Source: Alistipes muris (GTDB taxonomy: Bacteria; Bacteroidota; Bacteroidia; Bacteroidales; Rikenellaceae). Taken from it: a DNA stretch of 64,000 nucleotides. The notes under the pieces were generated by a model, which saw nothing but the letters and a program-made list of their open reading frames with translations, did no database searches and was not told the origin of the DNA. Location: the NCBI RefSeq assembly GCF_943193205.1, contig NZ_CALPDD010000010.1, positions 1 to 64,000 on the forward strand, written 5' to 3'. Position numbers and translations under genes: made by a program. Each line of letters starts with the position of its first letter. The first letter of the stretch is position 1. Shown one piece after another: positions 1-7,848 of this stretch.

Positions 1-184
1 TCGGTCGTTCGCTGAGCGGGCACGGAAGACTTACGCTGTTCCGAACACCCGCTCCGGGCGCTCGCTCCCTCGACGAATGAAACCCCGCCATTTCCACGAG
101 TGCGGGATTTCGCAAGAATCATTCGCGGGCCCGGCCGGGGCGGTCGCGCTGCAAGCGCGAGCCGGGCTCCGCGCAGAATTGTTC
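1..184. other. Intergenic, no gene recognised
   Basis: No coding region, RNA or known element is recognisable. A short open frame runs through this segment, but its later part is only a translation of the dispersed gaatgaca-type repeat that follows, and the rest has no recognisable protein character. The segment is GC-rich and may be the tail of something that lies outside the window. Confidence 0.5.
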
Positions 185-247
185 TGTCATTCTGAACGAA
201 GTGAAGAATCTAATATCCACAGATGTTTCACTACGTTCAACATGACA
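185..247. repeat. Dispersed palindromic repeat (tgtcattctgaacgaa family)
   Basis: The left half (185-205) and the reverse complement of the right half (227-247) agree at about 18 of 21 positions, so this is an imperfect palindrome. Related sequence occurs at 4646-4698, 14661-14686 and 27796-28019. It lies downstream of the tRNA-Gln terminator. Translations give the familiar spurious peptide CHSERSEES. Confidence 0.75.
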
Positions 248-280
248 AATACCCCATTATTCCCTATCCATTAGGAATAA

Positions 281-314
281 AAAAAGAGAGACTTCCGTGG
301 AAGTCTCTCTTTTT
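281..314 (-). terminator. Rho-independent terminator of tRNA-Gln
   Basis: Near-perfect hairpin with a ~15 bp stem (core gagagacttcc/ggaagtctctc) and A/T tracts on both sides, so it could work in both directions. Read on the minus strand it lies just after the tRNA-Gln gene and ends in a run of T. Confidence 0.85.
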
Positions 315-320
315 CTCTGG

Positions 321-391
321 TTGAGCTACCAGGACTCGAACCTGGAATGACAGGACCAGAATCTGTTGTGTTACCATTACACCATAGCTCA
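321..391 (-). tRNA. tRNA-Gln (anticodon CTG)
   Basis: The minus strand folds into a full cloverleaf: 7 bp acceptor stem TGAGCTA/TAGCTCA, D-arm GTGT/ACAC, anticodon loop TTCTGGT giving CTG (reads CAG, Gln), a 5 bp T-stem CCAGG/CCTGG with loop TTCGAGT, and discriminator A. CCA is not fully encoded. A Bacteroidota-type promoter lies just upstream and a strong terminator follows. The anticodon stem has one imperfect pair next to the loop. Confidence 0.95.
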
Positions 392-404
392 ATTTTTGTG
401 AGTG

Positions 405-435
405 CAAAAGTAGCACATTATTTTGCAACTGCAAA
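405..435 (-). promoter_or_regulatory. Promoter of tRNA-Gln
   Basis: On the minus strand TTTG (432-435), a 19-base spacer, then TACTTTTG (405-412) fit the Bacteroidota consensus TTTG-N19-21-TAnnTTTG. The -7 box ends about 13 bases before the tRNA 5' end. Confidence 0.8.
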
Positions 436-526
436 GAATTTGTCCGAAATTTTTCATATATTTGTTTTCACGCAGCTTTCCGCAAGCCGCACGCAACCCG
501 AAAAATACTTATAAAACCAATAGCTC

Positions 527-1807
527 ATGGGCATCAAATTCCGTCTCATCGTCATGAACTTCCTCCAGTACGCCATCTGGGGGGCCTACCTCACCTCTAT
601 GGGGTCTTACTTGGTCAGCGCCGACCTCTCGTCGCACATCGGCATCTTCTACGCCATGCAGGGTATTGTCTCGATCTTCATGCCCGCCGTCATCGGCATC
701 GTCGCCGACCGTTGGATTCCCGCCCAGCGGCTCCTGGGCATGTGCCACCTGCTCGCCGCCGTCTTCATCGGGGCCGCAGGCTATTACGCCCATTCCGCGG
801 GTGCCGGCGTGCAGTTCGGGCCGCTCTTCGCGCTCTATTCGTTCAGCGTCGCTTTCTACATGCCCACCATCGCGCTCTCCAATTCCGTGGCTTACAGCGT
901 CCTCGAAAGCAAAGGATTCGATACCGTCAAGGCGTTCCCGCCCATCCGCGTGTGGGGAACCGTCGGTTTCATCTGTTCGATGCTCGTCTGCGACGCCGCC
1001 GGATTCCAGACCACTTACATGCAGTTCGTGCAGTGCGCCGTGCTGGGGTTGACACTCGCCGTCTACGCCATGACGCTGCCCAATTGCCCCGTCAGCCGCG
1101 GCAGCGAGAAGAAAAGCGTCGTCGAGGCGCTCGGGCTGCGGGCTTTCGCATTGTTCAAGCAGAAGAAAATGGCCTTGTTCTTCATCTTCTCCATGCTCCT
1201 CGGCGTGTCGCTGCAGATTACCAACGGGTTCGCCAATCCGTTCATCACGTCGTTCCGCGACGTGCCCGAGTTCGCGTCCACGTTCGGCGCCAACCATGCC
1301 AATGCCTTGATTTCGTTATCGCAGGTCTCCGAGACGCTCTGCATACTCTTGATTCCGTTCTGTCTCAAGCGTTTCGGCATCAAGAACGTCATGTTGATGG
1401 CCATGTTCGCCTGGGTGCTGCGCTTCGGGCTGTTCGGGCTCGGCAATCCCGGCGGCGGCGTATGGATGTTCATCCTCTCGATGATCGTCTACGGTGTGGC
1501 GTTCGACTTCTTCAACATCTCGGGTTCGCTCTTCGTCAACAACGAGACCGACACCGCCATTCGTTCTTCGGCGCAGGGACTTTTCATGATTATGACCAAC
1601 GGCATCGGCGCCACCATCGGTACGCTCGGCGCACAGGCCGTCGTCGACCGTTTCGTTTATTCGCAGTCGTCGGTCGAAGCCATGACGGCCGGGTGGTCCG
1701 CTTCGTGGCTCATCTTCGCCGGATACGCCCTTTGCGTCGCCATCGTCTTCGCCTTGGTCTTCAAGTACAAGCACAATCCCGAAGCTATCGGAGAAATCGG
1801 CCATTAG
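527..1807 (+). CDS. MFS transporter, nucleoside:H+ symporter-like
   Basis: A 426-residue polytopic inner-membrane protein with about 12 hydrophobic segments, the usual length for a major facilitator. The N-terminus (MGIKFRLIVMNFLQYAIWG) and the overall pattern resemble the NupG/XapB nucleoside permeases common in Bacteroidota, so uptake of nucleosides by proton symport is the likely role; the substrate is inferred from resemblance only. The gene stands alone between tRNA-Gln (opposite strand) and a strong terminator at 1828-1858. No purine or pyrimidine salvage gene lies next to it to confirm the substrate. The start is the only ATG near the first membrane segment. Confidence 0.85.
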   Translation: MGIKFRLIVMNFLQYAIWGAYLTSMGSYLVSADLSSHIGIFYAMQGIVSIFMPAVIGIVADRWIPAQRLLGMCHLLAAVFIGAAGYYAHSAGAGVQFGPLFALYSFSVAFYMPTIALSNSVAYSVLESKGFDTVKAFPPIRVWGTVGFICSMLVCDAAGFQTTYMQFVQCAVLGLTLAVYAMTLPNCPVSRGSEKKSVVEALGLRAFALFKQKKMALFFIFSMLLGVSLQITNGFANPFITSFRDVPEFASTFGANHANALISLSQVSETLCILLIPFCLKRFGIKNVMLMAMFAWVLRFGLFGLGNPGGGVWMFILSMIVYGVAFDFFNISGSLFVNNETDTAIRSSAQGLFMIMTNGIGATIGTLGAQAVVDRFVYSQSSVEAMTAGWSASWLIFAGYALCVAIVFALVFKYKHNPEAIGEIGH

Positions 1808-1827
1808 TGCGGTTCCTTCCGAAACAG

Positions 1828-1858
1828 AGGTGCGCCGGGTCCTTTCCCCGGCGCACCT
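1828..1858 (+). terminator. Terminator of the MFS gene
   Basis: A 12 bp GC-rich stem (aggtgcgccggg / cccggcgcacct) with a 7-base loop, followed by a short T-rich stretch, 20 bases after the MFS stop codon. Confidence 0.8.
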
Positions 1859-1877
1859 TATTTATTAGGTATCCATC

Positions 1878-2111
1878 CTATTCATAAAAGCAGCCCCGCA
1901 GATGCTGGACGCAGCGCACGGATTTGCCGCCTGCCCGCCACCCGTTGTTCAGCGGGTTCACAAGGCCCGACAAGAAGTCCAGAAAGCCCGCGTTCCGGTC
2001 GCCGGCCGCATAGGAGGATGACGACCAGCAGAGACCGCGGTCGCCGACTTCCGTCAAGGCTCCCGTCGCCGTGTGGCGCCAGCCCGCAGCAGGCGTGCAT
2101 AGCGATCGCTC
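1878..2111 (-). pseudogene. FISUMP-domain C-terminal cassette, copy 1
   Basis: The minus strand encodes about 75 residues matching the end of a FISUMP (Fibrobacter succinogenes major paralogous) domain: PAAGWR, a TGAL turn, WSSSSYAAGDRNAG, SGLVNPL and SVRCVQHLR. There is no N-terminal part, no signal peptide and no native stop: the frame runs out of the repeat into host sequence. Homologous cassettes lie at 30163-30379 and 52968-53189 with identical SVRCVQHLR ends and very different residues elsewhere. FISUMP proteins are usually secreted surface proteins with a lectin-like fold. On its own this fragment should not give a product. It may be a silent donor for a full gene elsewhere, or a decayed remnant. 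Confidence 0.7.
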
Positions 2112-2315
2112 AGCTGAATATACCGAAGAGGCAAACCCGTTTCGGTTTCCGGCTCCGGCATAGACTGGATTCCACAACTGGCAGCGTGCTTTATCGTTTC
2201 AACAACCTGCTAAAACGTTTTAACATTCCGTAAAACACCGCCAGTGGACCGCTGAATCTGCCGACCGCACCGGCGGAAGCCGTGACCTCCGCCGTTCCGG
2301 GTCGTACAAGGCTGC
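1886..2315 (-). repeat. FISUMP-cassette element, copy 1 (whole unit)
   Basis: A 430 bp unit running from aaaagcagcc at its left edge to ggctgc at its right edge, an inverted terminal repeat shared with copies at 30155-30726 and 52963-53462. Shared parts are the FISUMP cassette, an AAACGTTTT-centred palindrome (2209-2224) and a right-hand block containing gctgaatctgc. This copy lacks the A+T-rich middle block found in the other two. Confidence 0.65.
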
Positions 2316-2344
2316 AAAAAACCGCGCAGTCCGAAGACCGCGCG
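2316..2344 (-). terminator. Terminator of the first M3 peptidase gene
   Basis: Read on the minus strand, a GC hairpin (cgcgcggtc/gactgcgcgg, one mismatch) is followed by six T, 44 bases beyond the peptidase stop codon. Confidence 0.7.
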
Positions 2345-2387
2345 ATTTTTGCCGAAGGGGACTATCCCCGACTGTGAACTGTGAAAT

Positions 2388-4514
2388 TCAATTCGCTTTC
2401 TTCAATCCCATCTTCTCAATCAGCGCCCGGGTTTCGGGTTTGTGACCGCGGAAACGGACATACAGGTCCATCGGGTCCTCGGTGCCGCCCTTGGAGAGTA
2501 CGTTGTCGCGGAACGAGCCCGAGACTTCGCGGTTGAAGATGCCTTTTTCCTTGAACAGCGAGAACGCGTCGGCTTCCAGCACCTCGGCCCATTTGTAGCC
2601 GTAGTAGCCCGCCGCATAGCCGCCCGAGAAGATATGGCTGAACGCCGGGGCCATCGCCGTGCCGTCGACAGCAGGCAGTACCTGCGTCGGAGCCATCGAC
2701 GCCCGCTCGAAAGCCACCACATCGCCCTCGTAGGGTTCCGCAATCGTGTGCCATGCCATGTCGGTCATGCCGAACGACAGCTGGCGGACATTGCCGTAGG
2801 CCGCCAGGAAATTCTTCGCCGCCACGATGCTCTCCACGATTTCGGCCGGGATGGGTTCGCCCGTCCGGTAGTGTACGGCCCACAGGTCGAGGAATTCCTT
2901 TTCCGTCGCCCAGTTTTCCATGATTTGCGAGGGCAGTTCCACGAAATCGCGGTAGACGCTCGTGCCCGTCTGCGATTCGTAGCGTCCCTCGGCCAGCATG
3001 CCGTGCAGCGAGTGGCCGAATTCGTGGAGGAACGTCTCCACTTCGTCGAACGTCAGCAGCGAGGGTTTCTCCCCGGTGGGCTTCGTGAAATTCATCACCA
3101 GCGACACCAGCGGCCGCGTCTCCTCGCCGTCCACGATTTTCGTACCGCGGTATTCGGTCATCCACGCGCCCGAACGCTTCGACGCACGCGGGAAGAAGTC
3201 GAGGTAGAGCACCGCCATGAAGCGGCCTTTTTCGTCGGTCACGTCGTAGGCCGTCACATCCGGATGGTAGACGTCGATTTCCGGGTTGGGCGTGAAGTTC
3301 AGCCCGTAAAGTTTGTTCGCCAGCAGGAAGACCCCTTTCTTCACGTTTTCGAGTTGGAAATAGGGTTTCACCACTTCGTCGTTGAGCGCATATTCGGCAT
3401 CGCGGTACTTCTGGCTGTAATAGCCCCAGTCCCACGGCATGAGCTCACCCTCGAAGCCGAGTTTCGCGGCATAGTCGCTGACCGTCCGGCACTCGCGGTC
3501 GGCATGTTCCTTGGTCGCCGCCAGCAGTTCTTCCAGGAACGCCTCGACCGTCGGGGTGTCCTTGGCCATGCGGCGTTCCAGCACGTAGTCGGCATAGCAC
3601 TTGTAGCCCAGCAGGTTGGCTATCTTCAGACGCGTGTTGGCTATCTTTCTGACGATTTCCGTGTTGTCGTATTGGCCGCCCAGCGCGCGCGAGTTGTAGG
3701 CGCGCCAAAGTTTTTCCTTGAGCGCACGGTTCGACGAGTAGGTGACGAACGGCACATAGCTCGGTGCCTGCAAGGTCACGGTCCAGCCCTTTTCGCCGCG
3801 GGCCTTGGCGTCGGCCGCCATCCCCTCCTTGACGAAAGCAGGCAGTTCGGCCACCTGCTTCGGGTCGGTGATGTTGAGCGCGAACGCGTTGGTCGCCGCC
3901 AGCGCATTCTGCCCGAACTGAAGCGTCAGGGCCGAAAGTTCGGAGGTATACTGGCGGTAGAGTTCCTTGTCTGCGTCCGACAGCGCCGCGCCGTTGCGGG
4001 CGAAGCTCTTGTAGGTGTCTTCCAGCAGTTTCTTGTCGTCTTTCTTCAGGCAGCAGCCCGGGTGTTCGTAGACCGCCTTTACCCGCGCGAACAATTCGGG
4101 ATTGAGCGAAATGTCGTTCGACAGCTCCGTCAGTTTGGGCTGCACGCGCAGGGCTATTTCCTGCATCTCGTCCGACGTGTCGGCGCTCAGCAGGTTGTAG
4201 AACACCCCCTCGATGCGGCCGAGGAGTTCGCCGCTCCGTTCCAGCGCCGCAATCGTGTTGCCGAACGTCGGCTTGGCCGGGTTGTTCACAATGGCGTCGA
4301 TTTCGGCACGCTGGCACGCGATGGCCGCCTCGAACGCAGGTTCGTAGTGGGCGAGCTCGATTTTCGAGAACGGCGGCGTGGCATGGGGCGTCTCCCACTG
4401 GGCCAGCAGCGGGTTGGTGGTGTCCAGTTCGGGCAGCTGGGCCCGCGGAATCGAGTTGTCGGCGCATCCTGCCGCAAAAGCTGCAAGGGTCATTATCCAA
4501 AACGTTTTTTTCAT
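2388..4514 (-). CDS. M3 family zinc metallopeptidase, lipoprotein (Dcp-like)
   Basis: A 708-residue member of the thimet oligopeptidase/peptidyl-dipeptidase Dcp family. The zinc site is visible as HEFGHSLHG at about residue 496, inside a long helical catalytic domain that ends with the family's GGYAAGYYGYKWAEVLEADAF block. The first 17 residues form a lipoprotein signal with lipobox AAGC, so it should be lipid-anchored in the periplasm and trim short peptides there. Length is normal for the family (~680-710). A paralogue with the same architecture lies directly upstream on the same strand (4745-6889), separated by 230 bp that contain dispersed repeats. The start is fixed by the signal peptide. 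Confidence 0.93.
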   Translation of the reverse strand: MKKTFWIMTLAAFAAGCADNSIPRAQLPELDTTNPLLAQWETPHATPPFSKIELAHYEPAFEAAIACQRAEIDAIVNNPAKPTFGNTIAALERSGELLGRIEGVFYNLLSADTSDEMQEIALRVQPKLTELSNDISLNPELFARVKAVYEHPGCCLKKDDKKLLEDTYKSFARNGAALSDADKELYRQYTSELSALTLQFGQNALAATNAFALNITDPKQVAELPAFVKEGMAADAKARGEKGWTVTLQAPSYVPFVTYSSNRALKEKLWRAYNSRALGGQYDNTEIVRKIANTRLKIANLLGYKCYADYVLERRMAKDTPTVEAFLEELLAATKEHADRECRTVSDYAAKLGFEGELMPWDWGYYSQKYRDAEYALNDEVVKPYFQLENVKKGVFLLANKLYGLNFTPNPEIDVYHPDVTAYDVTDEKGRFMAVLYLDFFPRASKRSGAWMTEYRGTKIVDGEETRPLVSLVMNFTKPTGEKPSLLTFDEVETFLHEFGHSLHGMLAEGRYESQTGTSVYRDFVELPSQIMENWATEKEFLDLWAVHYRTGEPIPAEIVESIVAAKNFLAAYGNVRQLSFGMTDMAWHTIAEPYEGDVVAFERASMAPTQVLPAVDGTAMAPAFSHIFSGGYAAGYYGYKWAEVLEADAFSLFKEKGIFNREVSGSFRDNVLSKGGTEDPMDLYVRFRGHKPETRALIEKMGLKKAN

Positions 4515-4744
4515 CTTTTCAGCAATATTATTCGGATTTCTTCCATTTGTGTTTTCGAGACTCCATCTCTCCCAACGGGGCCCGCCGAGAGCGGGATCAA
4601 TGAGAAAGGAAACAAGGGGAAACGCTGTCGACTATCCGTACAACAGATTCTTCACTTCGTTCAGAATGACAGAGGAAGTTCAGAATGACAGAGGAAACCT
4701 TTGTTGTGTACAAGAATGATTTTTAATTCTTAATTTTTCATTTT
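4515..4744. other. Spacer between the two M3 peptidase genes
   Basis: No gene. It contains a gaatgaca-type repeat (4646-4698) and an A+T-rich arm of the aattcttaatttttcat type (about 4718-4749). A box resembling TAnnTTTG with one mismatch (4523-4530, minus strand) lies close to the downstream peptidase start, so that gene may have its own promoter. Confidence 0.45.
4646..4698. repeat. gaatgaca-type dispersed repeat
   Basis: gattcttcacttcgttcag followed by two tandem copies of cagaatgacagaggaa. It is the same family as 185-247 and 27796-28019. Confidence 0.7.
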
Positions 4745-6889
4745 TCATTGCAAAGTCGGTACCGCCAGCGAATCGGCCGCAGGACGGGGCCGTTCCATCA
4801 AACCGCGGGCCACGAGCATCGCCGTCTTGTCGGGGTCCTTGCCGCGGAACGTACGGTAGAGGGTCATGCCGTCTTCCGAGCCGCCGCGCGACAGCAGCCG
4901 GCGGAAGCGTGCGGCGGTCTGCTTGTCGAACAGGTCGCCGCTCTCGCGGAAGGCCTCGAACGCATCCTTGTCCAGCACCTCGGCCCACGTATAGAAATAA
5001 TAGCCCGCCGAGTAGCCGCCGTCGAAGATGTGGCTGAAGTAGGGGTAGCGGTAGCGGGGTTCGATTTGCGGAATCAGCCCGCGCTTTTCGTTGAGCGCCC
5101 GGCGCTCGAATTCCGCCGCGTCGAACGGCTCGTACTCCTCGACCGAATGGATGTCCATGTCCGAGAGCGACGCGGCAATCAGCTCGGTCGTCTGGAACCC
5201 TTGGTTGAAAAGCGAGCTGCGGCGCATCTTCTCGACCAGGTGCTGCGGCATCACTTCGTCGCTGCGGTAGTGTACGGCATAGTGGCGCAGCATCTCGGGC
5301 TCGAAAGCCCAGTTTTCCATCACCTGCGAGGGCAGTTCCACGAAATCGCCCTCCACTTCGGTCAGCCCGCGGTACTTCACGTCGTGGAACAGGAAGTGCA
5401 GCGCATGGCCGAATTCGTGGAAAAGGGTCGCCGCTTCGTCCATCGTCAGCAGGGCCGGGGTGCTGCGCGTCGGGCGGGTGAAGTTCGCCACAATGGAGAC
5501 CACGGGCGCGATGCGCTTGCCCTCGTCGTCGTAGCTCTGTTCCACATAGTTGCCGCACCACGCGCCCTGGCTCTTGCCCTCGCGGGGAAAGTAGTCGAAA
5601 TAGAGCACCCCGAGGTGCGATTCGTCGGCATCGAGCACTTCGTAGGCCGTCACCTCCGGATGATAGACCGGCACGGCGATGGGGCGGAACGTGATTCCGT
5701 AGAGCCTGTTGGCCAGGAAGAAGACGCCCGTCTGCACGTTCGCCAGCGAGAAATAGGGGGTCAGCATCTCCTCGTCGAGCGCATAGTTTTTCTTGCGCAG
5801 TTTCTCAGCATAGTACCACCAGTCCCACGAAGCGAACGTCTCCCCGGGATAGTCGGCCTTGAACAGGGTCTCCATTTCGGCCAGTTCCTCCCGGGCCTTT
5901 TTCAGCGCCGGGGTCCATATCTCGTCGAGCAGTCCGTAGACCGCCGCCGGGGTCCCGGCCATCTCCCCGTCGGTCACATAGGCCGCATAGGAGGGATAGC
6001 CCAGCAGGTGCGCCTTTTCGGTCCGCAGGCGGATGAAGTCGTTGATAAGTTGGTTGTTGTCGTGTTCATCGCCGTTGCTGCCGCGGTTCAGATAGGCTTT
6101 GTAGGCCTGTTCGCGCAGGTCGCGGCGCTTCGAGTAGGTCAGCAGCGGAATCAGGCTGGGTTTGTGGAGCGTGAAGACGTACTTGCCGCCGCGGCCCAGT
6201 TCCTGCGCCTTGTCGCGCGCCAGCTCGCGGGCGTTGTTCGGAATCCCTTCGAGGTCTTCGGCCGTGAGTTCAAGCACGAACTTGTTGTTCTCGGCCAGCA
6301 GGTTGGCGCTGAACTTCACCGACACGAGGGCCAGTTCTTCGTTGATGGCCTTGAGCCGCGCTTTCTCTTCCTCGCCGAGCAGCGCGCCCGAGCGGACGAA
6401 CGCGCGGTAGGTCTCTTCCAGCAGGCGAGTTTCGTCGGCTCCCAGCCCGAATTCGGCACGGCGGTCGTAGACCGCCTTGACCTTGGCGAAAAGCCGTTCG
6501 TTCATCCCTATCTTGTCGTCGTGGGCCGTCAGCAGCGGCATCGCCTGCTCTTGCAGCGCGCGCAGCTGTTCGCTGCTTTCGGCCTCGCACAGCATGCCGA
6601 ACACCAGCCCCACCTGTTCGAGCATCCGCCCCGAACGGTCGTAGGCCGCGATTACGTTCTCGAACGTCGGTTCGTCGTGGTTCGAGACGATGGCGTCGAT
6701 TTCGGCGTCGTGCAGCGACATCGCACGCTCGAAAGCGGGCATGAAGTGCTCGGGCCGGATTTTGTCGAAAGGCGGTACGCCGTAGGGCGTCTCCCAGGCG
6801 GAGAAAAAGGGATTCTCCGCCGTCTTGTTTTGCGTGTTGCACGATGCGGACATAAGCAGGATGAATGTGAAGAAGAGCATGCGTTTCAT
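4745..6889 (-). CDS. M3 family zinc metallopeptidase, lipoprotein (paralogue)
   Basis: 714 residues with the HEFGHALHFL zinc motif at about residue 491 and the family C-terminal block GGYSAGYYFYTWAEVLDKDAF. The N-terminal signal MKRMLFFTFILLMSASC is a lipobox, so the protein is probably a periplasmic lipoprotein. It is the upstream member of a tandem pair with 2388-4514. The two share domain order but differ widely in sequence, pointing to an old duplication and probably different peptide preferences. The start lies about 50 bp from the divergent rsmE promoter. The C-terminus is slightly longer than in the paralogue. Confidence 0.93.
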   Translation of the reverse strand: MKRMLFFTFILLMSASCNTQNKTAENPFFSAWETPYGVPPFDKIRPEHFMPAFERAMSLHDAEIDAIVSNHDEPTFENVIAAYDRSGRMLEQVGLVFGMLCEAESSEQLRALQEQAMPLLTAHDDKIGMNERLFAKVKAVYDRRAEFGLGADETRLLEETYRAFVRSGALLGEEEKARLKAINEELALVSVKFSANLLAENNKFVLELTAEDLEGIPNNARELARDKAQELGRGGKYVFTLHKPSLIPLLTYSKRRDLREQAYKAYLNRGSNGDEHDNNQLINDFIRLRTEKAHLLGYPSYAAYVTDGEMAGTPAAVYGLLDEIWTPALKKAREELAEMETLFKADYPGETFASWDWWYYAEKLRKKNYALDEEMLTPYFSLANVQTGVFFLANRLYGITFRPIAVPVYHPEVTAYEVLDADESHLGVLYFDYFPREGKSQGAWCGNYVEQSYDDEGKRIAPVVSIVANFTRPTRSTPALLTMDEAATLFHEFGHALHFLFHDVKYRGLTEVEGDFVELPSQVMENWAFEPEMLRHYAVHYRSDEVMPQHLVEKMRRSSLFNQGFQTTELIAASLSDMDIHSVEEYEPFDAAEFERRALNEKRGLIPQIEPRYRYPYFSHIFDGGYSAGYYFYTWAEVLDKDAFEAFRESGDLFDKQTAARFRRLLSRGGSEDGMTLYRTFRGKDPDKTAMLVARGLMERPRPAADSLAVPTLQ

Positions 6890-6940
6890 CGGGTCGGAAG
6901 TTTTATGCGTTTTTTCGTTCCTTATTACCTATATAATGTA

Positions 6941-6948
6941 TACCTTTG
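6941..6948 (+). promoter_or_regulatory. -7 box upstream of rsmE
   Basis: TACCTTTG is a full match to TAnnTTTG, 48 bases before the chosen rsmE ATG. The -33 element is weak (TTCC at a 19-base spacing). Confidence 0.55.
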
Positions 6949-6996
6949 CGGCCGCGCGCGGTTATGCGTGCCAAATATACGAAATCCGACAGAGCC

Positions 6997-7722
6997 ATGC
7001 AACTTTTTTACGATCCCGATTTCGTTCCGCCCCTCCACACGCTCGGCGAGGAGGAGTCGCGCCATTGCGTGCGGGTGCTGCGGCTCGCCGAGGGCGACTC
7101 TCTCCACCTGACCGACGGGCGGGGTACGCTCTACCGCTGCCGCATCGTCAGCGCCGACCCGCGCCGCTGCACGGTCGAGGCGGTCGAAACGGTGCACGAT
7201 TTCGAGCCCCTGCCCTACCGGCTCGTCATGGGCGTCGCGCCGACCAAGAACGCCGACCGCTTCGAGTGGTTCCTCGAAAAGGCCACCGAGGTGGGGGTCA
7301 CGGCCATCGTGCCGCTCGAAACCGACCACAGCGAGCGGCGGGTCTTCCGGCCGCAGCGGGGCGAAAAGGTCATCACGGCGGCCATCAAGCAGTCGCTCAA
7401 GGCGTTCCGGCCCGAGCTTCGGCCCCTCGCACCCCTGCGGGAGGTGCTCGAAGCGCCGTTCGAGGGGCGCAGGTTCATCGCCCACTGCGACCAGGCCCGC
7501 AGCCAAGCAGGCAAACGGTATCTGCCCGCGGCGCTGCATCCCGGCGAAGCGGCCTTGGTGCTCATCGGTCCCGAGGGCGATTTCTCGCCCCGCGAAATCG
7601 ACGCCGCAATAGCCTGCGGGTTCGAGGAGATCACCCTCGGCACCCAGCGCCTGCGCACCGAAACCGCCGCCCTCACGGCCGTGGTCATGGCGTCGGTAGT
7701 CAATACAATTCACAATTCATAA
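6997..7722 (+). CDS. rsmE: 16S rRNA (uracil1498-N3)-methyltransferase
   Basis: 241 residues from the ATG at 6997 (MQLFYDPDF), where homologues begin; the open frame extends 17 codons further upstream but overlaps the promoter. RsmE methylates U1498 of 16S rRNA using SAM. The SPOUT-type knot is visible in GVAPTKNADRFEWFLEKATE near residue 80 and in the C-terminal LIGPEGDFSPREI...LGTQRLRTETAA block. The N-terminal PUA-like part has the usual SRHCVRVLRL. It is divergent from the M3 peptidases and followed after ~127 bp by the hydrogenase-like operon. Confidence 0.95.
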   Translation: MQLFYDPDFVPPLHTLGEEESRHCVRVLRLAEGDSLHLTDGRGTLYRCRIVSADPRRCTVEAVETVHDFEPLPYRLVMGVAPTKNADRFEWFLEKATEVGVTAIVPLETDHSERRVFRPQRGEKVITAAIKQSLKAFRPELRPLAPLREVLEAPFEGRRFIAHCDQARSQAGKRYLPAALHPGEAALVLIGPEGDFSPREIDAAIACGFEEITLGTQRLRTETAALTAVVMASVVNTIHNS

Positions 7723-7807
7723 TTAAGAATTCACAATTGAATGATTTCAACCGGACGCTTTCTCTGCCATATTTGAAAAGACGAGCAGCAATTATGAATT
7801 GTGAATT
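7707..7807. repeat. 18-bp inverted A+T-rich arms around a 65-bp core
   Basis: aattcacaattcataatt (7707-7724) is repeated exactly in inverse orientation at 7790-7807. The 65-bp core between them holds a weak promoter-like pair pointing to the hyf-like operon: TTTC (7745-7748), 20 bases, CATATTTG (7769-7776), each box one base off consensus. Similar paired arms occur at 18983-19061, 61283-61411 and 63832-63994. Confidence 0.7.
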
Positions 7808-7848
7808 CTGAATTATGCATTGAATAACAAACTTTCACCTCGCAACAG

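Noticed and set aside
77..274. Small protein gene ending CHSERSEES-type sequence
   Set aside because: Translation of a dispersed non-coding repeat; no promoter or conserved start.
2442..4688. Long plus-strand open frame (748 codons) antisense to the first M3 peptidase
   Set aside because: GC-rich shadow of the real gene; composition is His/Arg/Val-rich with no domain, and the opposite strand has a signal peptide and zinc motif.
4748..7111. Long plus-strand open frame (787 codons) antisense to the second M3 peptidase
   Set aside because: Same shadow pattern; it also runs through the rsmE promoter into rsmE in another frame.
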